A DNA stretch of 64,000 nt, from assembly GCA_902805475.1 (NCBI GenBank), contig CADCSX010000007.1:930001-994000 (forward strand), written 5' to 3'. This DNA is from Entonaema liquescens. Its lineage: Eukaryota; Ascomycota; Sordariomycetes; Xylariales; Xylariaceae. This document shows positions 36,193 to 48,289 of the stretch, one piece after another (the stretch's first letter is position 1; each line of letters begins with the position of its first letter). The notes beneath the pieces are model-generated. The model searched no databases and was not told the origin of the DNA. It worked only from the letters and a program-made list of their open reading frames with translations. The position numbers and the translations under genes are program-made.

Positions 36193-39100
36193 CTGGAAAA
36201 TGTAATTGGCCCTGGCGGTAAGCCTAGGCCGAAACCTACTGTTCCAAAAAGAGTAGTAGGTGAGAGCTTGCTAGACGGCTAGCTTAGTAGGGGAACCCTT
36301 TCCAATATATTGCAGAGAGGGGTTGAAGGCGGGGAGATCTCGCGACAGTTTTTGGCCGATTTTAAAAGTCGTATAGGAGTTATCTTGCAAGTTTCCGAAT
36401 TATAGCGTTGCCAGTAAGTGGAACAGAATACGAAAGAGAAGCAAATTAATGTTCTTTGACTTCCCACGTTTCTGGAGCTGGGTTGATAGATAAGGTACTA
36501 TCTCGTAAGACCGGGATACCAAGTTTGGCAGGAAAAGAACCGGGAAGCAGCAGATAAAACAGGGTTAAGTGATATATTGCGTGCTCAACTTCAAAATGCA
36601 ATAGAACACAGAATGACGATTTTGTCAAGCGAATTGTGGTCCAGCAATGTCTAGACCGTCTCTCCAATTGCTCTTGTGTTCTTGAGCCAAAAGTGGTGAT
36701 GATAGCTTCACCTTGTGACGTGTGAACGAAGAAAGCTCGTAATGGTTGTGGTACGTTGGAGACAATAGAAGCCTTAGTGGTGTAACAAGTACCGGGATAG
36801 TCAAGTTGCAAGTTGCTGGCGGCGTTTAGTTGTGTAAGTCGGACTTTTCGGATATGTCTTGGGGTACAGAGAAACAGTTGCTGGTAGCGCAGGTAACAAT
36901 TGAATGTTTAGAGGTGGTCAAGCAGATCTATAATATGAACATCTATTATGAAAGCTTCAAGATATATCATGCAGTATAAGATTCGAAGATGCTATGCTAA
37001 AGAAGACACAGCTGACTTGGTCGACGATCAATAGACCTTTGAGCTTGGAAGTTTTTTTGAAGATTAAGAAAGAGACAAGAGGCGGGATGCAGTGGATGAT
37101 ATATTCTAGCACCCTTGGAATTGTTTCGTACCATGCCTTTTTTTTTTTTTTTTTTAACTCCTTGGCCTGGCTGACACTGTACATGGTTTACATGGTTGCA
37201 ACATAATTTTGGCAGGTAAGGTAAGGTACCGCATGTATCTGCTAGGGTTATGTTCTATCTGGATGACTTTTATGTAGGAAGGTACCTTGTGAGCTGGGCT
37301 TTGCCTGGGCCTTTACCTGGGTACAGATAAGTACAGATGGTACAGACGTGTGTGCACAAGAACTGGCACAATACATATGTACCTTAGGTTAGGTATGTAA
37401 TCAACCAACGATGACTCTTTCTCTATTTGCCCTTCCCTTTTAACTTTGCAAGTGGTTGCGTGCGTGCTTTCATTGGCTGACAAGTGCTCAGAATGCCGAA
37501 AGCGGAGATGCGACCCAAGACTGGGGGTTTGAGCCAATTGCGTGTGACTACTACATTGTCTTAACTATCACGACAGAGCTTCTATTAGCGCCTAGCCCCC
37601 TTTGGACTTGTCGAGTTGGGACAGGTGAACGAAGACTCATCATCGAATATGGGGACAAGTTGAAAATGAGAGAGAAAATTTTTTATTCTCCCCTTGCAAG
37701 TTGAGTTGACTATTCACAATTAACTCTGCCTTACCGAAACGCACTACCAAAACTGGCCATTCGTTAGTATTAATGCGCTCGACAGGCTAATTCTCTTTTA
37801 AGTAACGCTCTTGGGTTACCTGAGCGGTCCAAGCCTACAGCTAACATACAGCCTACAGGTATATCTGTACAGGTATCTGCACAAGTGCGTTAGGTACATA
37901 AAGTAGACAAACAACTGACACTGTACCTGTTGTAGTCAGTTACTGTTAAATAGTCAATTACATATTCGTTTTTTTAGTAAGTCTCAACGCCATGGCAAAA
38001 CGGCCAGCAACGTAGAACAAGATACTAAACATGCAATGGAACACTCATAACAGGGATGACGATGATGATGTAGCAGCATGGATCACGGATCACTTTGGCA
38101 TTGTAGATGTTATACGTATGTATATACGTAGGTCTATATGCTATATACACCTTGATAAACCTTCAAAGTTGCGATATGCACGTCTATATTGGCGGTTTAA
38201 ATTGAACAGAATCATTTGGAAGGAGTTCACGGCAGGGGCTAAGATGGCTCGGGATTTCAACATGCACTCCCCGTTGTATAAATAATGCAAGCAACATAAG
38301 CTCCGCTGCGGTTCGCGGGACGAGGATACCACCTATATAGGGCACCCGTACATGCGGGACTTGACCACTAAGACAATGTGGATGATCATTATGCATATCG
38401 CGAAGTCTTCCGACGGGATGTTTGCGATATTCGCTAGATATCTTATTTTGGTTTTATTTTTATTTTTGTTTTTGTTTTTTCAATAGTTATGTAGACTACT
38501 TAGGTACTCCTTCTATTCCACTCTCATGTACAAGACCATACACTACATACACTGCAGCTTTTGTTACAAACATTCGTTGCGCCATCCAGGTGTCTTCGTA
38601 GATATATATCTGCCCATCCAGGTTGATGATTTATTGAAGCATCACTTCATATCTCCATACCTCGGCGCAATTCGTCACACAATTACTCATACAAATTATA
38701 TGATGCTTGTACAATGCGGTGAGTAGAAACAAAAAGATCCAAGGAGAAAAAAAGGATGAAAAAAAAACTTTATATGGATTCGGCGAAATTCGTCCATCAT
38801 ATGTCGCGATTAGGTGCTACGTAGAGTATGGGTAGGTGGGCAGTGGGCAGTCACAAGTCCAAGGTAACGCATTACTTGGGTCTTCTACCCAAGCAATAGT
38901 TGCGGATCAGATAAAGGATTGGTCGGTATTCAATCAGGCACTGTGCCTATGTACCTACATGCCTAACCTCACGTCCACCACTGGGCACACGCTGCAATCT
39001 ACATGTACCTATAAAAAAAAATATAGGTCGGTATTTATTTTAGTACATTTTGTGTTGAATGTGACTTTAAACCGAATTCTCGAATTGACCATGTCGACAT

Positions 39101-42100
39101 TGAACCAATGGAAAGAGACCAGAAGAAAAAAATTTCAACACACAACTCACAATATCTTTGGATTAACGATTCCACTAAGAAAAAAAGATCTGGAACCAGC
39201 ATGAAAAAATGACGACTTTGTTTCAAGACCAGCTCACCTCATCCATCATCTCAAGCACGTTTTCGAGTTCTCTCCTCGTAATTCAATATAGGTGGGTTCG
39301 CACGTGTGCCAGTTCGTCGATTTCAAGAGGCGCACATTGTTCCGGACCCCATGAAACTTCAGGTACTCTTTTCCTTTCTCTCTTTTCCTTCTGAAGCCTG
39401 AGCTCATTGAAACTTTGCCCTGGCAGCCCTTAAGCTAACATCCGAAAGGGTGCTTAGGTGTGGGCTGTTAGGTACAGTACATACGTTGTATCAGGTTAGT
39501 CCCGCCGCTACGGCTTTTCCCCGTTAGGAGGTAAGTTTTGAGTACGATAACGTCCTACCGTCCGCGAGGTAAGGAGGTAAGGGGACAAGGAGGTGCAGAT
39601 TGGTTGCAGTTAACGGCAACTAGGGTATGCACAATATAGTTTACTAGTTCTGCTAGTTAACTAGTCTGTTTTGTAAGTTTACACTCTAATGTAGCATAGG
39701 TAAGTACGACACTCGACCTACATACATAGTAGTACATGTAAGTTAATACTGTAGCTGGTAATAACTTCCAATCCGGTCCTGATGCCAACTTGAGCTTTCC
39801 AATCATAAATGTCTCTAGGATCATACATGGGAAATCATATAACCATGGCAAACTTACCTAATGTCGGATTCCCGTGTTGCCGCCCGCGACAGTCTCCAGT
39901 TATCCGGGACTCTACCCTACATTCTCCCCGCCTTTTACTCTATCTTATGCTTCCACCACTCTAACATCCTAACACTTCACATTACTCTACTACTCTGCCA
40001 GTTACTACCCAGACAAGTTATATCGAAGATTTGGGATTCTGACCTTTCCGATGCGTGATTCCCATCAACACGCCACTTCGGACAAGTCGTCATCTATTAT
40101 CCCTCATCTTTCATCGTTGCAGTGATATACTTGGGTTACAGTCCGTATGGCAAGTAATTATGTCTGAGGCTGTCCGACGTCGCTTTTTCGCCTTTATGTC
40201 TTCCCCGGCATATCCCCATATGTGCTTCTATGCGCTCCCCAGTGTCCCAATACGCATGACTGCCGATCCAGCGCTGAAGATCTTCAAGCCTCTGAGAAGC
40301 GTCCCGGTCGTGTTGATTGATTAGTTTCAACTTCGGCTATCTATAATGATAGCTGATCAATCTCGTTACCCCTCTTTGAGAAGCTCGAGAACCCTCTGGT
40401 GCCCCTGTCTATTTGTCTCGCTTGGCACCCTCTTCTCTTCCTGTGTCTCATCACCTAAAGACATTGTGCTACATGCAACAGTGGCTCATTGCCCGTTTCG
40501 TTCGCAATTGCAGACTGCCATTCTAATTTGTGTAACTCGTGGGGGAGAGGGTTGCACGTCGTATTTACAGTTTATCTGAAAGGCAAAGACGTTGTGTAGC
40601 CTTCTAGGCTACGTGATGTGTGCTTCATCTACAGGTGACAAAACAGAGGGCGCATTCATCGTAATGTAGGTATCTTTGCTTGCCTCCTACTGTTACTACT
40701 GTTACTACTGCTGCTACTGCTGCTACTGCTGCTACTGCTACTCCACACACGGACATGGCGCCTCGACTTGCATATACAATGTGTACATACATACTACCTA
40801 ACAATCCATCGTTACATCATTCAACGCGACAACTTGCAAGGGAGCTACAGAAGAGATAGTCCTAACTCCTGGTTTGTTAACTGGCCTCATAGCCTGGGTA
40901 GAGTTGCCGAGGACTGCTTCAATTCCTGCGACTCCTGCATTTCGTCTCCTCACCACGAATTCATCTGTTTTATATTGACCTCCAGTCGTCTGCCACCCGG
41001 ATTGCCCGTTTCGGAATCCACAGGATCTCAATTCTGGTGAGGATCAATATCCCCCACGTGGAGAGTCATAACCGATAGGTTGCCGCGTTCAGGAACTTAT
41101 TGCTCCAGCAAGTCCCGCCTTAGGCTTCGCCAAAATTGCGGTTGATGCGGGAAATCTAAACTGCCTTGAAGCTACGACGACGTCAACTTCTTATTGGGTT
41201 GTTGCAACTTAATGTCCGGTTTTATTCCCTCCAAAGCGCCTCAATTACAGACGTGTCAGTTCTGTTTAGGTGCGTCGTACAACAGAAATGATCGCCAGGG
41301 CTGAGTCCAACCGACAGTCTTGGACGGGATAATATCCTAATCCGTGCGGTTACGAGCAATGGTATCTTCTCCTAGTAGTGCCACAATGATGATAGCACTT
41401 TGTGGTCCTAAAGAGGTAGAAGCATGGATTATATCTCTGTGAACAGCTACGGGTTATCAGCACTCGGTCAGCTTCGGCCATCCAAGGCTCATAGTGGAGT
41501 CAAGCAAGCAATCTGATTCCGTTAATGGCAACACAAATTTTTTTTCTATACCCATGCAAGATAACCAATCTGTTGGCCTATCGTCATCGCCGGCGCGGCA
41601 CAGCCTCTCACACCCTCACCCAAACTCGTGCCAGGAAGAAATCCGCGATAAGACAGTTCTTCTGCAATAGCATGCACTTTTATATTGGTCTTGCCCCATA
41701 CTACCTCTCTTGATTCTTCCAGATTTCTGCAGGTACCCTAGACGTGGACATCCATACACCATTACAGGTCGAAGCATCCCATATCCTATTACGCTTGCGA
41801 GCCAATGAACTTAAGTAGCCGAATTTGCACGCTTGGCTAGGCTGCGATAGACTCATCCACAAATGATCTACTCTAGGAGTTAACCGGGAATTTGCTAGCG
41901 CCGTAGGCAATCTCTCGGGGAGCTATCTTTCAGCTGTCAGATGTTAGGCCGAAACTAGATCAACTAGATCCGTCTAGCGGACACAATAAGCAGCGATGCA
42001 GACAGCGAGGTCCATATCAGCGTGATCGGAGTCGATTACTGTTGATATGCCCCTTACTTGTTACACTGACTGGACTGATTAGTATCCTCGCACCGCAGAA

Positions 42101-45018
42101 CTTTGCCTCGTGGACGTCATGCTACGATACAACATAAGCTCTGGGCATTCGCAAGCGAGCTAACACTTGCGCGGGTTTCAATATTCTATCTTCTGTAACG
42201 GCTGGTCGACGCCACCGACTTGTGTAAGCATGCATATACCGGCGAGCTCCTTAGAAAGCTATCCGGGACCTAATAATGATAAACTAAGACAGGTTAGATG
42301 GCGCCATTGACCTGACCATACTTGATTTTTCATGATTATTGCTTCGTAAAATATATTAACAATCTCGCCGGCTTGAGCCTCATTTCTTTAGCGTGGTTCG
42401 TTGGCGGGGAGAGCGGATTTTTAATCTACATTCCAATCGGAGAATTCATTGATGTTCTCCGGAACCGATGGTTACCACGGGAATAGGATCAGTCGCTTAG
42501 GTAACAAGATCGCTATGTATAGCATATATGTTCATATATGTTCAAGGCTTACCCAACAAGATACATATGTTCCCAGGGTCCGGGATCTCGTAATGACCTC
42601 ATCTACGGCTTCTTTGACGAATATACTGCTCACAAGCGCGCGTGTGTAGTGCGAACCAGCCGGGTGCCTACAGCAATCGTGTAAGTCTTACACGCCATAA
42701 GAGGTGCAACTGACGAATTGGGCAACTCGGACATGGCGAAATTGCGCGAGAATAGTGGCGAATATTGTGCAGAATAGCTTAATGACTGGCCATTTGAGCC
42801 GGTATGCACCATGGCGATCTTCCCCTTGCGTATAAGATGTTGTATCCCGTTGTAGCCCCCGTTGCAGAAAAGCGTCACGCGAGTTTCAAAGATCGGGTCG
42901 GACTGCAATTGAATAATCTCGACATCATACCTAAGTATTGTACGAGATCTCGCCAATCCTTATATGACACAGACTTAACAAGGACAAGAGTGTGGCATAC
43001 TTATTACGTACAAGTCATATTTTCTCTTTCGTACTTGAAACTCGAATATGTAGAGTCCACGTAAGAATGGGTCAATGAGGGAGCAAATAGTTTTCTTCTC
43101 ACCGCCATAAAGGGGAATGAGAATTCAGATATCGTGAATATTTCGAATTAGGTAATAGGGTTGATATCTGTTCACATATGGGGCCATTATTAGTCTCTTC
43201 CCAAAATGACTTAGAGACAACGACTAGAGACGATATCCGCCCCCTGGACCACACAGACAAAACGTTTGCGGGGCCGCCATGCTCGACCTCGTGCTACGGG
43301 CATGGCATGGCGCAACCTCAACTACATTATCTCAGATCTCGCCGCAGACCAACATGAAGCAGACTCTTAAGGGTCTTCTTCAAAATGTCACTATCTGAGC
43401 ATAGTATGACGTTCGTACAATACATACCTACTTGATACCCATACCCTGGATACCTTAGGTCAAGAGGTCAAAACGTGGGGAAATTCCGTGATCTCCTACC
43501 GTCGAAGACAGGGGTATTTAGTATTCTTTACCTAAGTCAAGTCAACAAGCCCCCAACGTTTCCCCCGGATTTCCATCCCCCCAGTCCGATAGCCGTCGGC
43601 ATCCCGCACGGGTAGCTCGGGTAAGCCGAATGGGGTTCTCGTCGGATCGTACCCCGTCGTATACCCAGGCAGGCATAGATACAATACAATACACACTGGA
43701 ACTGTACGTTAGGTAGATAGCAGATATGCGGGCGCGGGGACGGCGGCAGCTCCGTTCACAAGCGCGAAGTGGGCAGCCTGTTGGGTCGATATAACGTGGT
43801 GATCTGGCGAGATAGATCGACCTCTGCGTAGTCAGATAGGTTGGATATATGTACTGTACAAGTTGGAGCATGAGTATGTATGTGTGTTTCTTCCTTCACC
43901 GCCCCCAACCCCCTTTTACTTGGCCCCCCCAAGACGCACAGGCCGGGGGTTAGTGGAATTAGTGATATTAGCTTCGACAACTGCGGAATGAAATCGAACC
44001 CGGAATAGAAGAGCACACAGTATACCTTGATGGTTGTTATCGAGGGGCTTGGGTCTCTTTTGAGGGGTATGGTTGTAATGTAAGTACCTAATACTAGAGC
44101 CAACACGTTTTTTTTTAATACACTGTCATCGTGCAATGTCAAGAACCACGTGTTGCACCGGTGAATACATAGGAGAGACTAGCCCCCTCTAGCCGTTCCT
44201 CCCGGGGGCGTTGCGGCAAGTTGGCCGAGAACTCTCACACCGGCCGTCTCGGCGCCGTAGTGGCGTCGAGAGGAACACTCTAGACTCTCACGTTAATGCT
44301 GGGATCTTGCATTATCGCGCAGAAACGGATTCCACCGGCGGAGCTCACTCCTGGTGGATGGATTAGTTGGAAGAGGTAGATGTGACATGGGCGAGGAGAT
44401 ATATGTAATGCCACTGACGATATAGGAGATGATCGTTAATGAGCACATGCTGAGGCAGACTAGATGGAACTTGAGGACGGATATGATACTGGCTTCCCGA
44501 GAGCTGTCTAGACGGGCCGGTAAACTCCTTCACTAATGCACATATGGCTTGATATCTTTGGGTGTCTTATTTGGTCCCGTTCCTTAATAGTGAAGGCTCG
44601 TATGTGTGAGAAGCAACGGCTCATGTCTGGTCCGGTTGTACTAGGTGATAGACCATATACGGACTATCATGGTTGGAAATGAAATGTACAAATTTATATG
44701 AGATGATAGCGCTAAGATGAGGAATTGGGATAGGCTATGGCCGTTGGTGATATATTATATTTGATTAAATATGGCTACAAAGTGAAGAAAACTATTCCTC
44801 ACTGTTTGTTCAATGGGATGGATTATTTAGCGGTTTTTTTTTTTCGTCACCATTGAATAAGTCGACTCACGTACGTCGGAAGATCAAAGGAACGCTAATA
44901 TATATTGGTATATACCTAGTATTCTAGTAGCTATTTTAGTAGTATCTCAACGATCTATGAGCCTCTATTTAAAGTTCTGCTGTCATGGAGCTAACTTCTA
45001 CCGATTCCCCCAATAGAT
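36193..45018. other. Gene-poor region of about 8.8 kb
   Basis: The longest empty stretch. Open frames do not exceed about 128 codons, mostly overlap on both strands and have no recognisable motif. Simple repeats occur: T-runs (37138-37155), T/A-rich tract (38446-38480), and a CTACTG array (40688-40743). A few minus-strand frames (40136-40330, 42630-42956) look faintly protein-like and may be relics. I found no transposase, reverse transcriptase, LTR pair or tRNA gene. Confidence 0.55.
40688..40743. repeat. CTACTG/CTGCTA trinucleotide-type microsatellite
   Basis: Repeated TACTG(T/C) units mixing CTG and CTA triplets, in non-coding sequence. Confidence 0.9.
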
Positions 45019-46546
45019 CTAATTAGGTTTGGAATCCTCATCATGGATTTCGACATCTCCTTCGGGGGGCGACTGTAACGGCGGGTATTTACTTAATAGG
45101 AGAGACTGTAGTTTTTTTATTGCTTTGCTCCTCTTAAAGTGCCCAAAACTTTCTTCCATTTCCAACCTGGTCAGTAGAGGGAGTTCGGCGGTTTTCTCAC
45201 GCACTTCTGCATTGCTTGGCCTCGGAGCTGAAAGGACTTCGGCCGACCCTATAATGATTTCCATGTCGATTTCGGAATCCTCGGAATGATTTGAGCCAGT
45301 ACGCTCGAAGTCAGGGTACAGTGTTAGATTTGCAAGATTATAGTTGGCCAACATAGCTTTATAGATGGCTCTGGCGAAGGTGTCGGCATTGTCCCCTTAG
45401 ACTGCTTCGCATGCCACACATGACACATTGTTCGGTACGCTCCAAGACTGGCAAGGCAAACTAGATATTGACCAAGATAGAGTTCTTGCATAGGCCTAGA
45501 GCTTATAAGAGTCCATATTGATGGTTGGGGATTGCTTCTCCGAATATACGCCCTGTTAGAAGACTGTATATTGCTAATAGATGGTATGAAGGATCTTTAC
45601 GGGCCTCCCGATTCCTACGGGTAGCAAGTGAGATTATCGACTTCTCCAAAACCTTAAGAATGCCAGCCACTTGAGCATCGTCTAACTTAACTCTACTGCG
45701 GTGAGCTATTCCTATATATTTATGAGCCATCTCGAAAACGCGGCATCTTATTGAGGTTGTGATAGCGCACTCCGATAACAGAGGTGAGATATCTGCCTTC
45801 TCTTGTTCCAACATAATCATTAAATTATTGAGAAGTGGAAGTAGTACACCTGGCTGTGTTTTCTTAGATATAGCCGCACACGCCCTTCCGATAGCAGCGG
45901 TGCTCTTTGAAATGAGCCAGCGACCTGAAGGGGTTTGATTGACATCCATTATAAGCCTTTCCATTTGGTGGAAGCTAAGGGTTGCGTAAAGTACTTTGTG
46001 GAACTCGTTTAGGTCATCTTGGGTTGGTTCTTGACGATGAGATATCTTTTGCCGGTGGAGCATGTATGCAATAGTCTTGGACGGACTATCGAGTATGTTA
46101 TATGGTATCGCATTTTGATCGAAGAGGATATTCTTTTGATTCATATAATAAGTAGCAAAATTTGGTATTCTCTTGGGCGGGTTGCGGAGAGCGACAGAAA
46201 GTATATCATAATTATTTATTTTCCAGCAACTGAACTTTTTTGACGCTACATCCGCAAACTGATCTTGATACTTCTTCGAGAGGGAGCATAAAAAGTTGGC
46301 TATCCCTTGGACGGATTTTAACTGAGGTCGCTGATAATAATCGGCGTCTATTGGGATACCATCAATATCTGGATCGAACGAACGCACGTAGGGGTTATCC
46401 TCCGAATCGAGGTCGAGGAGTAGATAAGACACACAGAATGTCTTGGAATTTTTATTTTGTTGTCGTGAAAGAATCGATTCCGGCTTGGGCCATATATGCG
46501 AGGAAGAGATACGTCCTAACTGTTGTTGCATCGGGGATGGCGGCAT
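45019..46546 (-). CDS. Unrecognised helical protein, two one-base frame breaks
   Basis: I do not recognise this family. The first frame, from ATG 46546, codes 347 aa, largely predicted alpha-helical by composition, with segments such as FHQMERLIMDVNQTPSGRW and AAISKKTQPGVLLPLLNNL. It stops literally at 45503. Adding one base at the four-G run 45527-45530 moves into a frame reading IPQPSIWTLISSRPMQELYL and GQYLVCLASLGAYRTMCHVW. Adding another at the four-C run 45393-45396 moves into the frame DNADTFARAIYKAMLANYNL, which ends at 45019. The 1528 bp plus two bases equals 510 codons, a coherent 509-aa protein. It is either intact with two errors, or a young pseudogene. A mitochondrial or organelle RNA-related role is possible but unsupported. 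Confidence 0.6.
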
Positions 46547-47153
46547 TTCGAGGATAATGACTAGATTTATAAGATAGCAACATTCTCAAACGGCGGTATT
46601 ATTATGATAGTATGTTGAATGTTGAACAAACGTAGGGTACACAGGTAAATAACCTCGTTGTCGCGGGGTTGTATCTTGCATTATCGCAACTCATTTTTAA
46701 GAGAGGTAGGGAAATTTAAGAGAGGGAGGGAAATATAACCCCTGTCCCTGTTCGACACCGAGTCTTCTCCGCCTCTTCTAGTGAGTTACCCCAGATTCTG
46801 GGGTAATTATCTGAGGCCTAAGGTAAGCTAGCAAACAAACTAACACGGGCCCTGAAGCTACTTACCTAGGTACCTACCTACCTTAGATAGCTCGGTACCT
46901 AGGTACCTAGGTACCTCTACGATCCAGGGAACGGCCCTTAAATAATCCGCCACATGGTGTATCCACAATAAAACGCAGCCTATCGACAGCTCCGTTGCCA
47001 GCTGCATTATTACGTGCTGCCAATTTAATCCCATTCCCATTCCCGTTCCCATTCCATCAACTGATTTAAAGCACCACCAACGAATATCCTACAACTCTTT
47101 AAATCACTTATACACCAACAGCGCAACTTTAATTTCCGTCGCTTTTATTTACT
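46547..47153. promoter_or_regulatory. Divergent promoter region with palindromic CCTAGGTA repeats
   Basis: Lies between the minus-strand gene at 46546 and SYF2 at 47154. The stretch 46863-46914 is a dense run of TACCTAGGTA units, largely self-complementary. I infer promoter function only from gene orientation. Confidence 0.45.
46863..46914. repeat. Palindromic (TACCTAGG)n microsatellite
   Basis: Repeated TACCTAGG and TACCTACC units; the reverse complement of the core equals itself, so each copy can fold on itself. Similar short copies lie at about 5027-5046, 8287-8304, 17939-17955, 21701-21719, 24681-24690 and 60818-60834. Confidence 0.85.
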
Positions 47154-48110
47154 ATGCCTCCCGCGAAAAAGAGGAAGACGGCGAAGGCCGCCAAAGCTGC
47201 TGCCAAAGTAGAAAACGCACCGCCGGCAGAAGTAGTTGAACAAATTTCTTCGATCAACGAAGAGAAACTTCAAGAGGAGCAACCCGAAAAGCCGAGCGAT
47301 TCGATACCGGAAGAGGAGAATACCACATCATCTACGATAGCAGGACCTAGTTCAGCTGTAGATGCTGCCGAAAAAGCAAAGGAGCGGATGGCACGTTTTC
47401 GCGCCTTGCAGGCCCGCGCGAAGGTGTCTTCGGACCAGAACCTCGCCGAAACAACTAAGGAATCCCAGCGCCTAGCTACCGACCCGTCAGCACTCGTATC
47501 GCTGAATCGCCGCCGCGACATCGCTACGCACAAACTGCTAAAAGCTGAAACGGAAGAGGCGGGAGAGGACTTCGAACGCAAGCGAGCGTGGGACTGGACA
47601 GCGGAAGAGAGCGAGCGTTGGGACAAGCGAATGAAGAAGAAGGCCGCCCATCGCGACAACAACGCATTCCAGGACTACCGCCAGGAGAGCAACAAAGTCT
47701 ACAAACGACAAGTGCGCGACCTAGCTCCCGACCTCGAGCGCTACGAGAAGGACAAGATGGCTGCCATCGAGAAGGCTGCTGCGTCTGGCGGTCTCGAAAT
47801 CATCGAGACTGAGGATGGCGAACTGATTGCCGTCGACAAAGACGGAAGCTTCTACTCAACCGCCGACTCGACTTCGTTCGCAGAGAACAAGCCCGACAAG
47901 GCGGCCATCGACAGACTAGTAGGTGATCTGCAGAAGGCTGAGGACGTTAGGTTGCGCAAGAGGCGCGAGAGGATGGCGCAGAACGGCGACGATGGCGACG
48001 TTACGTATATCAACGAGAAGAACAAGCAATTCAACCAGAAGCTCGCCAGATTCTACAACAAATATACAGCCGAGATCAGAGACAGTTTCGAGCGCGGGAC
48101 CATGATTTGA
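47154..48110 (+). CDS. SYF2: Pre-mRNA splicing factor SYF2
   Basis: Component of the Prp19-associated (NTC) part of the spliceosome. Single exon, 318 aa. The N-terminal 60 residues are Lys/Ala/Glu-rich and nuclear-signal-like (MPPAKKRKTAKAAKAAAKVE). The SYF2 domain covers roughly residues 75-318, with KERMARFRALQARAK, RAWDWTAEESERWDKRMKKK, the segment DKAAIDRLVGDLQKAEDVRL, and the diagnostic end DVTYINEKNKQFNQKLARFY followed by IRDSFERGTMI. Length agrees with filamentous-fungal orthologues. It converges with the COQ11-like gene; only about 180 bp separates the stop codons. Confidence 0.95.
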   Translation: MPPAKKRKTAKAAKAAAKVENAPPAEVVEQISSINEEKLQEEQPEKPSDSIPEEENTTSSTIAGPSSAVDAAEKAKERMARFRALQARAKVSSDQNLAETTKESQRLATDPSALVSLNRRRDIATHKLLKAETEEAGEDFERKRAWDWTAEESERWDKRMKKKAAHRDNNAFQDYRQESNKVYKRQVRDLAPDLERYEKDKMAAIEKAAASGGLEIIETEDGELIAVDKDGSFYSTADSTSFAENKPDKAAIDRLVGDLQKAEDVRLRKRRERMAQNGDDGDVTYINEKNKQFNQKLARFYNKYTAEIRDSFERGTMI

Positions 48111-48289
48111 GGAGAGGATGGTTGTTTTACTATATTGGTGGCGTTCACGCAAGCATGATCAAAATGACCATACAGGTGCACGATTAGATTATGCTATTAG
48201 CATACTTCGGTGGGTAGGAAGGGCGTTGGACAGCTATAATACAGTTTATAGGCGTGCATTAATACAACACACAAGGCTCATTCGACGTT

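Noticed and set aside
36446..36811. 121-codon minus-strand frame
   Set aside because: No recognisable family, no partner exon; probably the upstream region of the Ecl1-type gene.
40136..40330. 64-codon minus-strand frame as a gene fragment
   Set aside because: Too short, no homology recognised, overlapped by a plus-strand frame of equal quality.
42630..42956. 108-codon minus-strand frame
   Set aside because: Somewhat protein-like but with no recognised motif and no neighbouring exons.
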